DNA of 64,000 bases from Monosporascus cannonballus (lineage: Eukaryota; Ascomycota; Sordariomycetes; Xylariales), in assembly GCA_004154925.1 (NCBI GenBank), contig QJNS01000238.1, forward strand, positions 53,702-117,701. The letters are read 5' to 3'. Under the pieces are notes generated by a model that saw nothing but the letters and a program-made list of their open reading frames with translations, was not told the DNA's origin and did no database searches. The position numbers were made by a program, and so were the translations under genes. The stretch's first letter is position 1. Every line of letters begins with the position of its first letter. Below, piece by piece: positions 24,771 to 37,500 of this stretch.

Positions 24771-24972
24771 CAATTAATTAAAAAACTTTTTCGATAAAAG
24801 ATAATTCGTTTAATCTAATTATTAATCCTTTACTAACTAATAACGGGGATCGGGTATATTGTTTATTTTTTAAACGTTATCCTATATTATCGTTTACATT
24901 TAGTTCAGGAAAGCTTATGCCCCAATTAGGCGGTAAATTATTTGTCGGCTATTAATTAAGGAGCTATCAAAA

Positions 24973-25392
24973 TATAACGAATTTATTATATATCCACCTG
25001 GAGATATAAGTAATATCTAAAATGGGGTTTTGATTTATAGGTAATAATAAAGCGAAGAATAATTTAAGGATCTGTTCGTTAAAAAGATTTAAAAACTTTT
25101 CCCTTAATTAAAGAACGGTACAATTACCTTTTGATTAAGAGCTTAGATTAATAGCTAAGGAGCGAAATTAAATGGGTGCTATTTATATAAAAGACCGATT
25201 TATTATATATCCCAATTCCCAAAGTAAGTATGTCGTAAATCTATATGATCTATGTGATTTAACACTAAATCACCTAGATCACCTAGATCACTTATGAGGC
25301 CAAGTCCTCCCATCCGTAGTTTAGCCGTGGCAGGACCACGCTAGGCCTTAAAGGTTAGTCTCCTCAAGACAGGAACCCCTATTCCTGTAACA
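24973..25392 (-). repeat. 5' LTR of element B
   Basis: 420 bp, TATAACGAATTTATTATA (RIP form of TGTAACGAACCTGTCATA) to ATTCCTGTAACA, followed by the duplication TTATT. The right part around 25,280-25,390 is nearly unmutated (CACCTAGATCACCTAGATCA, an internal short tandem repeat). Confidence 0.9.
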
Positions 25393-25397
25393 TTATT

Positions 25398-26706
25398 ATA
25401 AAACCTTTTATGCAATAAGTAATTATTCTTAATATTATTAACATCGTTATTTAATCTTTATTTAAATTCCGATTATTTTTAAAGGTACCGCCTAAATAGT
25501 TATTTAATTCGGTACCGATAATTAGAAATTAATTAACGAATTCGAAAAAGCTTGTACTACGGGTACTTAATACGAATATTCCGACGTAATTGCGGTCGGT
25601 CGTTAACTTGACGTTTTTCGCAAGGCTAAATTCGCCTTTAATACGGTTATTATTAAAGAATATCGTTTCCTTAATATAACGGAAATCGACTTCTAATCGT
25701 TCGTTATAATTGCAGAATTCTAATCTTAACGCCGTTTTATAGGTTTACAAATTTAAATCCTTTTTATAAGTATTACGGTTTTTTTTATTATTCCGTAATT
25801 AATTTCCGATTAAGCGTAAGTTTAAGGTACCCTTATAAATAAAGTAACTTTCGAAAGCCGTTATACTGCTGCGCTCCTTATTTATAAATATTCTCCGCCC
25901 GTTTTCCGATATTTTGACGAAATTTTAATACTTATTAATAATTATAATTAAAAAACGGTTCTGCCCGGCGAAATTGTTATTAAACCCAAATATATTAAAC
26001 GTTTTAAAGACGGTACCTTATGTCTAACTAATAACAAATTATATTCCAATTCCTTAAGCCTTGTTTTTCGTAAAAAATAAAACGTTTTTAAATTTTTTCA
26101 AATTTTACGTTTATTAAATCCAATAAATATATCCGCCTTTTGCCGTCATATATTCTTTAATTACATTCCGATATTCCTATATTAATTTCCTTAATATATT
26201 TATTAAAAACTAATTAACGTAAAACTTAATAATTAAACCTAAAATTTTGTTTTCGAAATAAAAGTTTAATTCTTTTTACGTTATTTATAAATTTCCAATT
26301 AATATACGACAAAATAATTATTTGCCAAAAACTTAAAAATAATTATATAATTAAGTAATATTTTAATATTAATATTTTAATTTTATTTAAAATTATTTTT
26401 TATAATTGTTATAATTATTAAATAATTAATTTCCGATTAAATTATTATTACTTTACGGTTTTTATGTCGTTTCATATTTTATATACGTATTTAACTTTTT
26501 TCTTATAATATTAAAATATTTTAAACACGTATTTAAAATGTTTTTAAGGTTTTTACGTCTTATACTTAACGGGTTAATCTTTTTATTTAATTAGATATTC
26601 GTATTACCTCTAATTATCTTAATAACAAATAATAATTTGTATTCCCTATTTTTCTTATTTTTCTATTAAGTCCGGTAACGCTATTTAAACGTTACCCGGT
26701 TCCTAA
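25398..26706 (-). pseudogene. Element D integrase C-terminal region, between B and C
   Basis: Collinear, as reverse complement, with about 7,420-8,560 of the other D copy (for example 26,440-26,640 against 7,420-7,620). No open frame. Its right border is TTATT (26,707-26,711), the left target duplication of element C. Confidence 0.65.
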
Positions 26707-26711
26707 TTATT

Positions 26712-27142
26712 TGTTACGTTCAGAAGGGACTCCACTAGGCCCAAAGAAGACCCAGGAAGTTGGAGACGCTCGGGATCTCCACCTTCTATCGGATAAACCT
26801 TAGGTTTTTATTAATCTCCAGAGATACCAGGAGACTCGTGGACGATAAATACCAAGATTTTTCGAAATCCCCAGAAACCATAAGAGATATAAAGGATAAA
26901 AAAGATATATAAGGTTTGGATTTTTTATATAAATAGTTACCTACTTAGTTTTTCGTTCCTTAGCTATTAATTTAAGCTTTTAGCCAAAAGCAACTGTACC
27001 ATTCTTTGATTAAGAAAAAAGTACTTTGAAATTTTTTTAACGAATATATTAAATTATTTTTCGCCTTATTGCTATCTGCAAATTAAGACCTTTTTCGGAT
27101 ACTACTTATATTTCCAAGTGGATATATAACAGGTTCGTTATA
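26712..27142 (+). repeat. 5' LTR of element C
   Basis: 431 bp, TGTTACGTTCAGAAGGGACT to ACAGGTTCGTTATA. U3 (first half) is unrelated by eye to that of B; from about 26,930 onward it matches B. The bases after it (TTTTGATAACTCCTTAATC) occupy the primer-binding position and also occur, mutated, in B. They do not start with TGG as a tRNA-primed site usually does. Confidence 0.9.
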
Positions 27143-28300
27143 TTTTGATAACTCCTTAATCAATAGCCGACGGATGATTCACCGTCCAATTGGGGCATAA
27201 GCTTTTTTGAACTTAGTGCAGACGATAGTATAGGACGACATTCAGAAAACAAACAATACATACGATTCCTGTTATTGGCCAGGGAAACGTTATTAATAAA
27301 ACTTAACGATTTACTCCTTATTGAAAAGGTTTTCCAGCTAATTAACAATATGGCACCCCTTATTATTTAATCTTAAGGAGGCCCGTTATTTTCGCAACCC
27401 AAATAACAACTTACCCCGGCCCCTAAGGATATTATTAAAGTCCAGGGAGAGGAGTCGGAAGAAGAAATAGCTGAGGAAGAGGTTGAAGAAGAGTATGGGG
27501 CCGAAAGCCAGGAAGAGAACCAGATTTTGAAGCCCCAGTGCAAGTACGGCAAGAAAACATGGTTCCGGTGCAAGAACGACCAATGCACCAAACATGCTGT
27601 TAGAAAAGCTCGCGAATAGAGGCTTGCTTAAGTCGGAAACCATCAGAAATCAAAAAACTATAGAGGCCTTCGAAAGTAAAGTATCGAGGAGCCCTAATCG
27701 ACAAGACCTTATGCGAGGTAACGAAAAGAACGCGCAGCTAGATTAAGATCCCCTTCCGATATAAAGGTAGGGTGCTTAAGGCCATAATTAATTCCGGAAC
27801 AGAAAGCAATTTTATTTCCCCCGTAATAACGGAAAAATATCAGATTTCCTGGAAATACAAGTTAAAGTCCTATAAGTTGCGTACGGTGGACGGCAACCTA
27901 TTTACTTACGAAAACGGACGAGTTTTTCGAAAAACGGAAAAATTCCCAATACAAATTCAAGGATACCAAAAACGCGTTTTATTAGATATCGTTAACATCT
28001 CCGGATACGATATTATCCTAGGAATATTTTGACTTTATTTTAGCAACTTACAGATTAATTAGAAAAAACGAATATTTTCCTAGGACGAGATGCCAAATAA
28101 AAATGATCGAGAAATTTGCTATATTATTAAGGAAGTACGGGTTCTTAATTAGATTTTTACGGTACCTCCGGAATATCAAAAATTTAAAAAATTATTTAAG
28201 AATAAAGAAAATTACAAACTACCGCCATACGGTTAATAGGACCACCGGATACTTATTAAAAAAAGGTATTATCTTAAGTTTTACAAAATTTATTATATAA
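27143..28300 (+). pseudogene. gag N-terminus fused to protease, element C
   Basis: Between about 27,400 and 27,770 the sequence is not AT-rich. One frame reads KDIIKVQGEESEEEIAEEEV, acidic, then a cysteine-bearing stretch (QCKYGKKTWFRCKNDQCTKH) and stops at a TAG near 27,617. After further stops, 27,772-28,032 encodes a retropepsin-like segment: INSGTESNFISP (usual D-S/T-G site, aspartate now N), YKLRTVDGNLFTYENG, and near the end GYDIILGIF. 28,103-28,300 is the linker before reverse transcriptase (NRTTGYLLKKGII). Most of gag is deleted relative to B. Confidence 0.7.
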
Positions 28301-31090
28301 ACTTAAAAAAGTTAAAAGCTTTATGGAAAAATATGTAATTAAATTTAAAAAAAATATATCTAATTTTTTAATTTTTTTATTAAATATTTAATCCTTATAG
28401 TATTAAAAATTAAGGATGGCAAATAAAAAATTAATAAAAATAAAAACCTTATTTACCGAAAAGTAATCGATTATAAATAATTAAATAATATTACGATTAA
28501 AAACGGATATCCCTTAATTTTTATAAATATTTTGAAGGAAAATACCAATAAAGCCAAATAATTTACGGCGCTTAATTTTTGCGATAATTATTACCGTATT
28601 AAAATGGCCAAAAAAGAAAAATGGAAAACGGTATTTAAAATAATACATGGATTTTACGAATATAAAGTAATACTTATGGAACTTATTAACGTTTCTGCCA
28701 ATTTTTAAAGCTTGGTAATAATTACTTTCCGACAATTTTTGGATAAATTTGTATTTATTTATTTTAACGATATCCTTATTTATTCCGAAACCTTAAAAAA
28801 ATATAAGAAATATATCGTTTAAATATTTAGAATTTTGGACGAAACTAATATTCGAATTAATTTTATTAAAAGCATATAGCATACCCAGAAATTAGATTTT
28901 TTGGGATTTATTTTTATATTAAGATAAATTTAAATTTAACGTTTTAAATTAGAAATAATTAAGGATTAGCTTATTTTTAATAAGGCAACCGTTATAAACA
29001 TCCGATAAATCTTAGGATTTACGGGTTATGTATACGGTTTAATTAAAAGATATAAAGATATAATTAAGCTTTTAACGAAATTTATTACTAAGGAATACGT
29101 TAATAAAAAATTCGAACTTCCAGAAAAAGCAAAAAAAACATTCCGGGAATTGAAAAAAATAATTATTAGCGGATTTATTATAAGGATACCAAATCCAGAT
29201 AAAACGAAATAATTAAAGATAAATACTTTAAAATATACCTTGGGCGTAATTTTGGAATAACAAAAAAATAACGGTAAATAATATTTAATAATATATTATT
29301 TTAAAGTATTCCGAGATATAAAATTTAAATATTAGATTTGTAATAAAAAGTTATTAATAATTATTAATACTTTTAAAAAATAAAAGTTTTTCTTTAGCGG
29401 AATAAAAAAAACTTTTAATATTTACTTTAATTATAAAACTTTCATGCAATTTATAAAAATCCAAAAGTTAAATAAACGATATAAAAAATAATGGATTTTT
29501 TTATTTAGATTTAATTTCAAAATATATTATATCAAAAAAAAATATTTAAATAGATATTTTTAGTCGTAAAAAAATTACGATTCCAAAGTTCCCAAAAAGA
29601 ATTTGCAAATATTATAATATAATAAAGATGGAATTATATATTTATATAAAATAATAAAAAAATTAATTATTAAATTCTTAATCCGGTTCCGGAATTCTTA
29701 TAATATAAAAAAACAAAAAGAAATCCAGTAATTAAAAACATAATTTAAAAATTAATTACTGTATTATGGCAAAATTTATGTTTTTAAGAATTAATAAGAA
29801 TAATTCGTAAAAGAATTTTATAAAAACTTATTGCATGGATATTAAAAAATCTTTAAAATTATCTAACGGTTGTAAAAAAAATATAATTTCCCTAAGTTAT
29901 GCCGTATAGTCAAAATAATTATCAAAAATTATAACGTTTGTAATAAGGTTAAGGCAATACGTTATAAGCCTTACGGATTATTGCAACTTATTGATATTTT
30001 TAATAAAGCATAAAATACCATAATTTAAAACTTTATTATTAATTTATTTTTACTTAAAAACTTAATTATTAAAACCGAATATAACGGAATATAAGTAATT
30101 ATTAACAGATTTATTAAATATAGGTATTTTTTACTTTTTAAAAGAAATATAACGGTAAAATAATTAGTTTACGTTTTTATTAGATAATACCTTAACAAAT
30201 ATAGGATATCTAAAAAAATCGTTTTAAATTAAAATACGTTATTTATTTTAAAATTCGGTATTAATTTCTTTAAATAAATTAATGTTAAATTTAAGTTCTC
30301 GACAGCGTATTATCCTTAAATAAATAACCAAATTAAAAAATTAAATTAAATTTTAAAATAATGTTTGCAAAATTACGTTAATTATTAACAAAATAACTGG
30401 GTAAAACTTTTATTATTAACATAAATTATTTATAATATATTAATTAACGAAAATATAGGCATATTTTTTTATATAGTTATATACGGAAATAATATAAAAA
30501 TAAAATAACCCAAATAACCGTTTAATAAGATATTAAAAATTATTACGATTACCTTACAAACAGAAATATTAATTATAAAGATTAAAACGATTTAGGCCCG
30601 TTTTTAAAATAAATTACAATTTTTTAACGACGGATAACTTAATATTATAATAAGAAAAAAATTAAAAGATTAATTTTAACGAAAAAAAATAAGGTTTACT
30701 TATTATGCCAGAAATAAAATGTAATTTCGAATATTTTACAAATTAAAACAAAAAAATTTAATAATAAATTTAATTTCAAAAAGTTTAAATTGTTTAAAGT
30801 TAACGAAATTATTTCCAAAATTAATTACAAATTATTATTACCTAAAAATATAAAGATATATCTTATTTTCCATATTTCTTTATTTAAACTAATACCTAAA
30901 AACGTCCTGTTGGAAATAAATTTAAAATTCGAAAAAGATTTTGATAAGTACGAAGTTAAATAAATATTAGATTTTAAAATAATTAAAAGTAAAATCTAGT
31001 ACTTAATTAAATAAGAAAGATATTTACATAAAGAAAATACGTAAAAATTATTTAATTACTTAATAAGTGCGATAAATTTAATTAAGACGT
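28301..31090 (+). pseudogene. Reverse transcriptase to chromodomain remnant, element C
   Basis: On the plus strand, about 28,585-28,800 reads MAKKEKWKTVFKIIHGFYEY, INVSANF, then FVFIYFNDILIYSETL, the RT active site with the first aspartate changed to asparagine. Integrase remnants follow through about 30,700 and a chromodomain remnant lies at about 30,840-31,060, collinear with 19,287-19,499 of B. Stops are frequent throughout. RT and RNase H would make element cDNA and integrase with chromodomain would insert it; this copy is dead. Confidence 0.7.
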
Positions 31091-31700
31091 TTTACCGCCA
31101 GAATCCTGATTAACCGTTTTTAATACGGCTAAAGTTATAGGCGATAATAATTTTTTATTTAAATTAATTTTTATGGCGTTTTAATCGAAAAAAGTAAATA
31201 TTTTTATTAACGTATCTAATTTTAAAGTAAATTATATTTATTTTTTTTTCTTTACGATTTTTTTCCGCATCCAGTTTTTCTCGTTTTTCCAATTTATCTA
31301 TATTTTTAAACCTTTTTTGAATAAACGATACCTTTTTGGAATATAATTATTTAGATTGACGATTTAACCGAATAATGCGATTAAATAATTTTTGGAGTTA
31401 TTAAATAATTAGACGTTTTTTTCGGTTTATTCGGAATTTTTCGGCCCGGATGTTTTTAAACGATAAAAACGAAATATAGTTTTTATCGTAAGATTAAATA
31501 TTAGCCGCTAAATAATTCTGATAATTCCTTTAACTTTTTAATATTTTGCAAAAAAGTTTTTTCTCGAAATAATACGTATACGGTATAATTTCAAAATTAA
31601 ATTAAAATATCGATTTAATTAATTCGTAATAATTTTCAGTAAAAGATTTAATACGTTTTCGAAATTTGTCCGATATAATTAAATACAGTATTATAACGCC
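31080..31700 (-). pseudogene. Antisense accessory frame, element C
   Basis: The minus strand contains a coil segment IDKLEKREKLDAEKNRKEKK at about 31,230-31,310 that aligns with LDQLEKRERMKKKQRR of the element B copy. It is followed by a mutated tail that overlaps the end of pol on the other strand. The N-terminal cysteine-rich part is not readable. Same position and orientation as in B. Confidence 0.6.
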
Positions 31701-31771
31701 AAAAAAGAAAAAAAATTAAGGATTTATTTTTTTTATCTTTAGGGACAAAAATCCTGGAAGGGAAGGAATAA

Positions 31772-32202
31772 TATTACGTTTAGAAGGGATTTTATTAGGC
31801 CTAAAGGAGGCCCAGGAAGTTGGAAACGTTTGGGATCTCCACCTTTTATCGGATAAACCTCGGGTTTCTGTCAATTTCCAAAGATACCAGGAAATTCGTA
31901 AACGATAAATATTAAGATTTTTCGAGATCCCCAGAGATTATAAGAAATATGAAAAATAAGAAAGATATATAAGGTTTGGGTTTTTTATATATATAATTAT
32001 TTATTTAATTTTTCGTTCCTTAGTTATTAATTTAAGCTTTTAACTAAAGGTAATTATACCGTTTTTTAATTAAAAAAGGAATACCTTAAAATCTCCTTAA
32101 CGAATATATTGAATTATTTTTCGCCTTATTATTACCTGCAAATTAAGACCTTTTTCGGATATTGTTTATACTTCTAGGTGGATGTATGACAGGTTTGTTA
32201 CA
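31772..32202 (+). repeat. 3' LTR of element C
   Basis: 431 bp, TATTACGTTTAGAAGGGATT to ATGACAGGTTTGTTACA, same length as the 5' copy and followed by TTATT. It is a little more mutated in U3 and less in U5 than the 5' copy. Confidence 0.9.
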
Positions 32203-32207
32203 TTATT

Positions 32208-35200
32208 TTACGGTTTTAATAAGGATATTAAAAATATATTATATATTCGTTAATATTTATTAAGCAAAATTACTTGATATGCTTAAACGTTTATTTATTT
32301 CTTAATCGTAACGCGGATATAAATAAATATAAAATTTTTATTTTTAAATTTAAAGTTTTTAATTAATAAATTTACTTATGACCTTAAATAACATTCCATA
32401 AACGTATAACGTTAATTATAATACGTTTTCTGCGTTACCGTTACTTTTTTTTAATATTCGTATATTATTCGACAAATAGCTATTACTTTTTCGACGCGTT
32501 TTTTAACTTTTTATATCTATCTCTTAAACCTTTATAAAAAATATTTTACTATTTTTAAATTATATTTATATAAAACTTCGAACGGAAAACGGCCGGTAAA
32601 CGTATTCCGCATATTATTATATACGAATTCCGCATTTCGTAATAACTTTATCTAATTATTTTAATACTTAATAAATACGTTCCGTTTACCTATTGGTTTA
32701 CGAATAATAAATAATCGATATTTACCGTTGTATTTTCCGTTTTTTACAAAATTTCGCCTAAAATTAATTCGTTAATAATTTATCTTTATTATTAATAATT
32801 CCGATTAGCATACCGAATTTGTACTTAATCTCGTTATAAAATAATCGGGTTAATTTTATTACGGTTAAGGTTTTAACCGTAAAAATAAATAATTTTAATT
32901 TGTAAAACAATTAACAATTACCAGAATTACGTCGTACTTTAACTTATTTAAATTTAGGTTTTTAAAAAATCCCATAATAGAATTTAACGAAATTTCTTGG
33001 AAAGGTTATTAAGGTAACAATAAAAGTTATAATTATTTATATAATTTATAACATAACTTTATTATGCCCTAATATTTTGGATATTACTTAATATATCTTC
33101 GGATATTATTCGCTATATTTTCCTAATAAAACTTTTTTAATTATTAATTTTAACGTATAAATATATCTTATATATCTTATCTTTAAATTATTATAATATT
33201 AATTAATTAACTATTTCCATAAAACATTTTATAACAAAATTACGAATTTATTCCGATAATATAAAACTTTATTTAAATTTAAGAAATATCCTTTTTTTAT
33301 TCCGATTTGGCGTTTAATTATTTATATTAACTTTATAATATTTAAATCTTTAGTTTATAACTTTCGAACTTAATTATAAAACTATTAAGAAATTTTGGAT
33401 TAAAATATCGTTTCGTTCTTAACTAATTCCTTCGCTAAAAAACGTAAAACATATTAATTATAAATAATAATTTTAATACCAATTTCGTTTTCCCCAAATT
33501 TTTCGAAATCCGATCGTAATACGGTTATAATTTACAATTATTATTATTTAACCGTTAATCGTATTATTATTACCATTCGTACTTATATTTTTATTCGTAA
33601 ATAATAAATTCGACAAATATATAATTCTTTATTCTTTTTCGAAAATTTCCCCTAATCGTACAATAAAGGTTTTTCGATTTTTTTACGCACATAATAATTA
33701 TTTAAATTTCCGCCACTTAAAATCTATTTTGGAATTTTATAGCGAACAAATTTTGCGTTATTTTTATAAAGCCTTTTACTCCTTTATAATGCTTTAAATT
33801 ACGTTATATATTTATAACCATTTTTTGTACGTTTTCCGGCATATTATTCGTAAATCCAAATTTTTGGGATAACGTAAAGATTACGTTTTTATACGTAATT
33901 TCCCTTAATATATAATCCGGGCGTTTAAATAATTTATTTGTCGGGTTAACGGCGTCCGGTCGGTATTAGATTTTAAAATTAAATTACGCAAAACGGTAAA
34001 CCTATTAAGTTAACTTTTTTTAAAGTTATATACCGGCGCCTTTATTATATCCTTTAATACCATATAATCGGTAAATATTAAGAAATTTTTTTCCGTATTT
34101 TTAAAGTATTACAGTTAATATTTTAAGTTTTATATAATTATTAATAATTTTTATTATTTTATAATTTACCTTTTTTCGGTTAAATTTAATTTTCGTAATT
34201 AATATACGATTAAGCGTTAATACTTTCCGTATTTTTATAAAAATATCCCTAATATAATTTTTACCGAAACGTTTATTTTAACCCTAATCTTTTTGGCATT
34301 ATCCTAATATTGGAAAATAGTCGCCGATTGAAAAATATTTTTAAGCTTCAAAATACCTTTTTAACTTTTTCGGGTTGCCTAAATTTTATTGCTTTATTTT
34401 TACCTTGCGCCCCTTTTAAAAGCTTAATAATGGGTTCGGTAATATACAAATAATAGGCGATAAATTTTTAATAAAAGTTTGCAAATTTCAAAAATATTTA
34501 AATATTATAAATTAATTTGGGCTTTAATTACGTTTTGATAATATTAACCTGTCGGCGGTCTATTTTTCTACCGTCGGTACTAATTACAAATTTTAAAAAT
34601 TTTATCTTTTTTTAAAAAAATTTGCATTCAAATACTTGAACAAATAATTAATATTATCACAGCCATTCGCAAATTAATTAAAAATATTTCGTATACTTTT
34701 TTTCGTCATCCGAACAAATAACTATATTATTTAAAAATATTACGTATATATAATTACTTAATCCAGTTAATACCTTATGTATATAGGCCTAAAACGTAAT
34801 TAACGCATTAATAAAATTAAATAATATAACCGTATATTCGAATTATACGTACCGCGTTCGGAAAGCGGTTTTTTATTAATCTCCCTTTTTAATTTTAATA
34901 CGGTAATAAATATCTTTAAAATTAATTTTCGAAAATACTTTAATTAACTTTAGATAATTTATTATTTTTAAAATTAAAAGTAAAAAATATCGGTCTTTTA
35001 TCGTTACCCGATTTAACCTTTTATAATTAGCGCATAATCGGAAATTGTTATTTTTTTAAGTATAAATAATATTAATACCTTTACGTCTACTTTCGAATAA
35101 TATATTCGGCTTATTTTTATGTTTTTTTTAAATATATTTTTAAATACTTTTTATTAAATTTGCGAAATAAGATAAATTAAACCGAATAAAGGCGTTATTC

Positions 35201-37289
35201 TTAAAATTAGGTTTATTGCATATTCCGCCATTAGCAATTAAAATAATTTTTTTGTTATTTTTTCGGAATATATTTGCCGAAAACTTTTTAAGTATACAAA
35301 GAAATTAATTATCTCTTATTTTTATTATTCCCCGAATTCCAAGATATCTAATTTTTCGGCTAGGTTTATCAAGTTAACGGTATAAATTTGCTTATCGGAA
35401 AACGCTAAGTTTACGATTTTGTATCCATCGACCTTTTATAATAATTCGTATAACTATTAATATATAACTTTATTTTTACAAAATCCTTAATTTACTTATT
35501 CCGGGTTTAAATAATAAAAAATCAGGCACTTTTTAATTGCGGCGTATTACAAAATAAATTTACTTAAATTTTCGTTCGTTTTCGTTATTATTTATCATAT
35601 TAATATGAATTTCGTAAACTTTATAATATTTAATATATACGTTATTAACGTTAATAAAGCCTAAAATATTTATAGAAATTAATTAAAAGTTAAACTTTTT
35701 CGTTAACTTTTTACTTATAATATTTATTTATACTCCGGTATTTATATTTATTTATATTATTATATCTCTTTATTTCTTTTAATAAATACCTTTTTTTAAA
35801 AAAAATAACTTTATTCCGATTATCCTATAATTATTAAACGAAATAAACTAAACGTATATGCTTATTTCGGCTCCTTTTTTGGGTTTACGTTTAAAAACTA
35901 ATTTAATTTATTATTATATATTATAACGTTTTTTACGGCCTTCGGAAATCTGTTTTTGTATAGCCGGGATAATAAGGTTTTCGTATCTCTTTTTAATTTG
36001 CAATTTACGTTTTTATAACTTAATTTTCTATAATTATAATATTTAAGTAAGTTCTTATAAAAATTAATGGTATTAATTTATACGGATATATTTCGATCGG
36101 AATTAAATTAACAATTATTTACCTTCCGAATATAAAAACGCCCGCAATCCTTATTGCTTTTATATAATGCTTTTAATTTACTTTAAAAATCTTTTTTCTC
36201 GAAAGCATTAAAATAAACTCGTTAATCCTTATTAATATTTTTACCGGAAAATAATCAGGTTTTTTTTAACTTTTTTTAGGCGTTTTAATAACGTTTTACC
36301 TTATTTTCTATATTATTAATTCGTTTTAATTAACGTATATTCGTAATAAGGTATTTCGTAACCTTAATATTAATTTATAAAAATAATTAAAAGTAAAACG
36401 CTTATTATCTCGATTATTTTCCGGGTTAAAAATATTTATAAACTTTATTTTATAAATCAATAATCTTTATTTAATATAAAAATTTAATAACGATTAATTA
36501 AATCGTTATTATAATTTTATAAATTATTTCTTATATTTCTTTTCGAGAAAATTAGGATTTACGTAACTTTTTTTAATAAAAATCCATAAATTTTCCATTT
36601 TTATTTTTTTTCGTAATTAAAATAATTAAGCGTAATGCAATATAATTGTTAAATATTCGTAATAAAAACGTCCATATAACCCATGGCCTATTAGATATAA
36701 GTAAAAAGCTTTCGCCTTAAGTTTTCGGCGTAAATTTTTATAATAACTTTTATTTAATTTTTTTTCTAATAAATATACGTTCGGAAAATTTCGGGCAATT
36801 ATAACGCGGTATTCGTTTATTGCCCTTAAGCGTTTGCGACGATATCGCAATTAACTTATAAAGCTTTATTTTTTTAATTTATATTATTACTTATTATTTA
36901 ACTAATTATCGGAATAAATCCGAATATTATTTATTTTATTAACGAATAATTTCCAAAATCTGGTTATTATTAAAAGGTTTAGCCCTTTTTTACTTTAAAT
37001 TCCGGAACGCGCTTATTATATTACGTTCGTTTTCCGACTATTTAACTAATGGTTATCGGAACGTATTTTTATTATATATATAAAAGGATTTAAAATTCCG
37101 AAAACCATAATCCTTTGCTTATTAAAGCTCCATTATAAATTTCTTCGCCAATTTCCGTACTGTAATCGATCGTTCGTCGGTTGGGTTCCAATTAGCGGTT
37201 TTTTCGATTAATAACTTAAGTTCGTTTTATAGTCGGCAAACTTTATTTTTGGTAATTATCGCATTATCTTTTATAATAAATAAAAAAAT
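32208..37289 (-). pseudogene. Element D gag, protease, reverse transcriptase and integrase N-part
   Basis: Minus-strand remnants in the usual gypsy order. Integrase core segments lie at about 32,560-33,000 (reverse complement of 6,560-7,300). The RT active site near 34,690-34,740 reads NNIVICSD, where the catalytic aspartate pair has become NN. gag is in the right-hand 1.5 kb, where a fortuitous open fragment survives at 36,626-36,850. The whole tract from 33,167 is collinear with 2,151-6,399. Mutation is extreme and no frame is usable. Confidence 0.7.
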
Positions 37290-37495
37290 TATAAAATAAT
37301 AAATAGCTGTAAATTAAGTAAAGTAATTTCCGACTGGTTATAAAGCAAACTCCAAGAAATAAATATATTAAGTTATTTCTATTTGGCGTTTCCCATTAGT
37401 TGCCAGATAGTGGATTTATATTAGTAAGTAGGTCGGTGGCTGATCGGTGGCTGGTCGGCTACCAGCCTTATCCTCATAGGGGCTGTATTCTCACA
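37290..37495 (-). repeat. 5' LTR of element D
   Basis: 206 bp, TATAAAATAATAAATAGCTG to GGGGCTGTATTCTCACA. The right third (CGGTGGCTGATCGGTGGCTG) is nearly unmutated and contains a short tandem duplication of CGGTGGCTGAT/CGGTGGCTGGT. Confidence 0.9.
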
Positions 37496-37500
37496 TTATA

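Larger units (their letters stand above)
18065..25392 (-). mobile_element. Element B: full-length Ty3/gypsy chromovirus
   Basis: 7,328 bp with two 420 bp LTRs (18,065-18,484 and 24,973-25,392) and a perfect target duplication TTATT (18,060-18,064 and 25,393-25,397). gag-pol is on the minus strand: gag near 24,770, protease near 22,550, reverse transcriptase near 21,600, integrase near 20,300 and chromodomain at 19,287-19,499. It is followed by an antisense accessory frame and then the 3' LTR. It is the least decayed large element here, with several domains still legible, but frames are broken repeatedly. It lies inside D in the same orientation as D's pol. Confidence 0.92.
26712..32202 (+). 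mobile_element. Element C: Ty3/gypsy chromovirus with most of gag missing
   Basis: 5,491 bp, 431 bp LTRs at 26,712-27,142 and 31,772-32,202, perfect duplication TTATT at 26,707-26,711 and 32,203-32,207. gag-pol is on the plus strand and the polypurine tract GGAAGGGAAGGA lies at about 31,757-31,768. The coding part is closely related to element B, but C is 1.8 kb shorter because gag jumps from its N-terminal segment to the protease region. Its LTR shares only the R-U5 half with B. It sits inside D, opposite to D's pol. Confidence 0.92.
17292..37495 (-). mobile_element. Element D: Ty3/gypsy retrotransposon inside A, split by B and C
   Basis: Bounded by 206 bp LTRs at 17,292-17,497 and 37,290-37,495 in the same orientation, with duplication CTGTA/TTATA. 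Coding remnants read on the minus strand, and a polypurine stretch (AAGAAAAGGAAATAAT, minus, about 17,498-17,514) lies next to the left LTR, making it the 3' LTR. B with duplication occupies 18,065-25,397 and C with duplication 26,712-32,207. Subtracting them leaves about 7.4 kb, a normal gypsy length. The second D copy in the window (2,151-9,306) is continuous across both insertion points. Confidence 0.9.
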
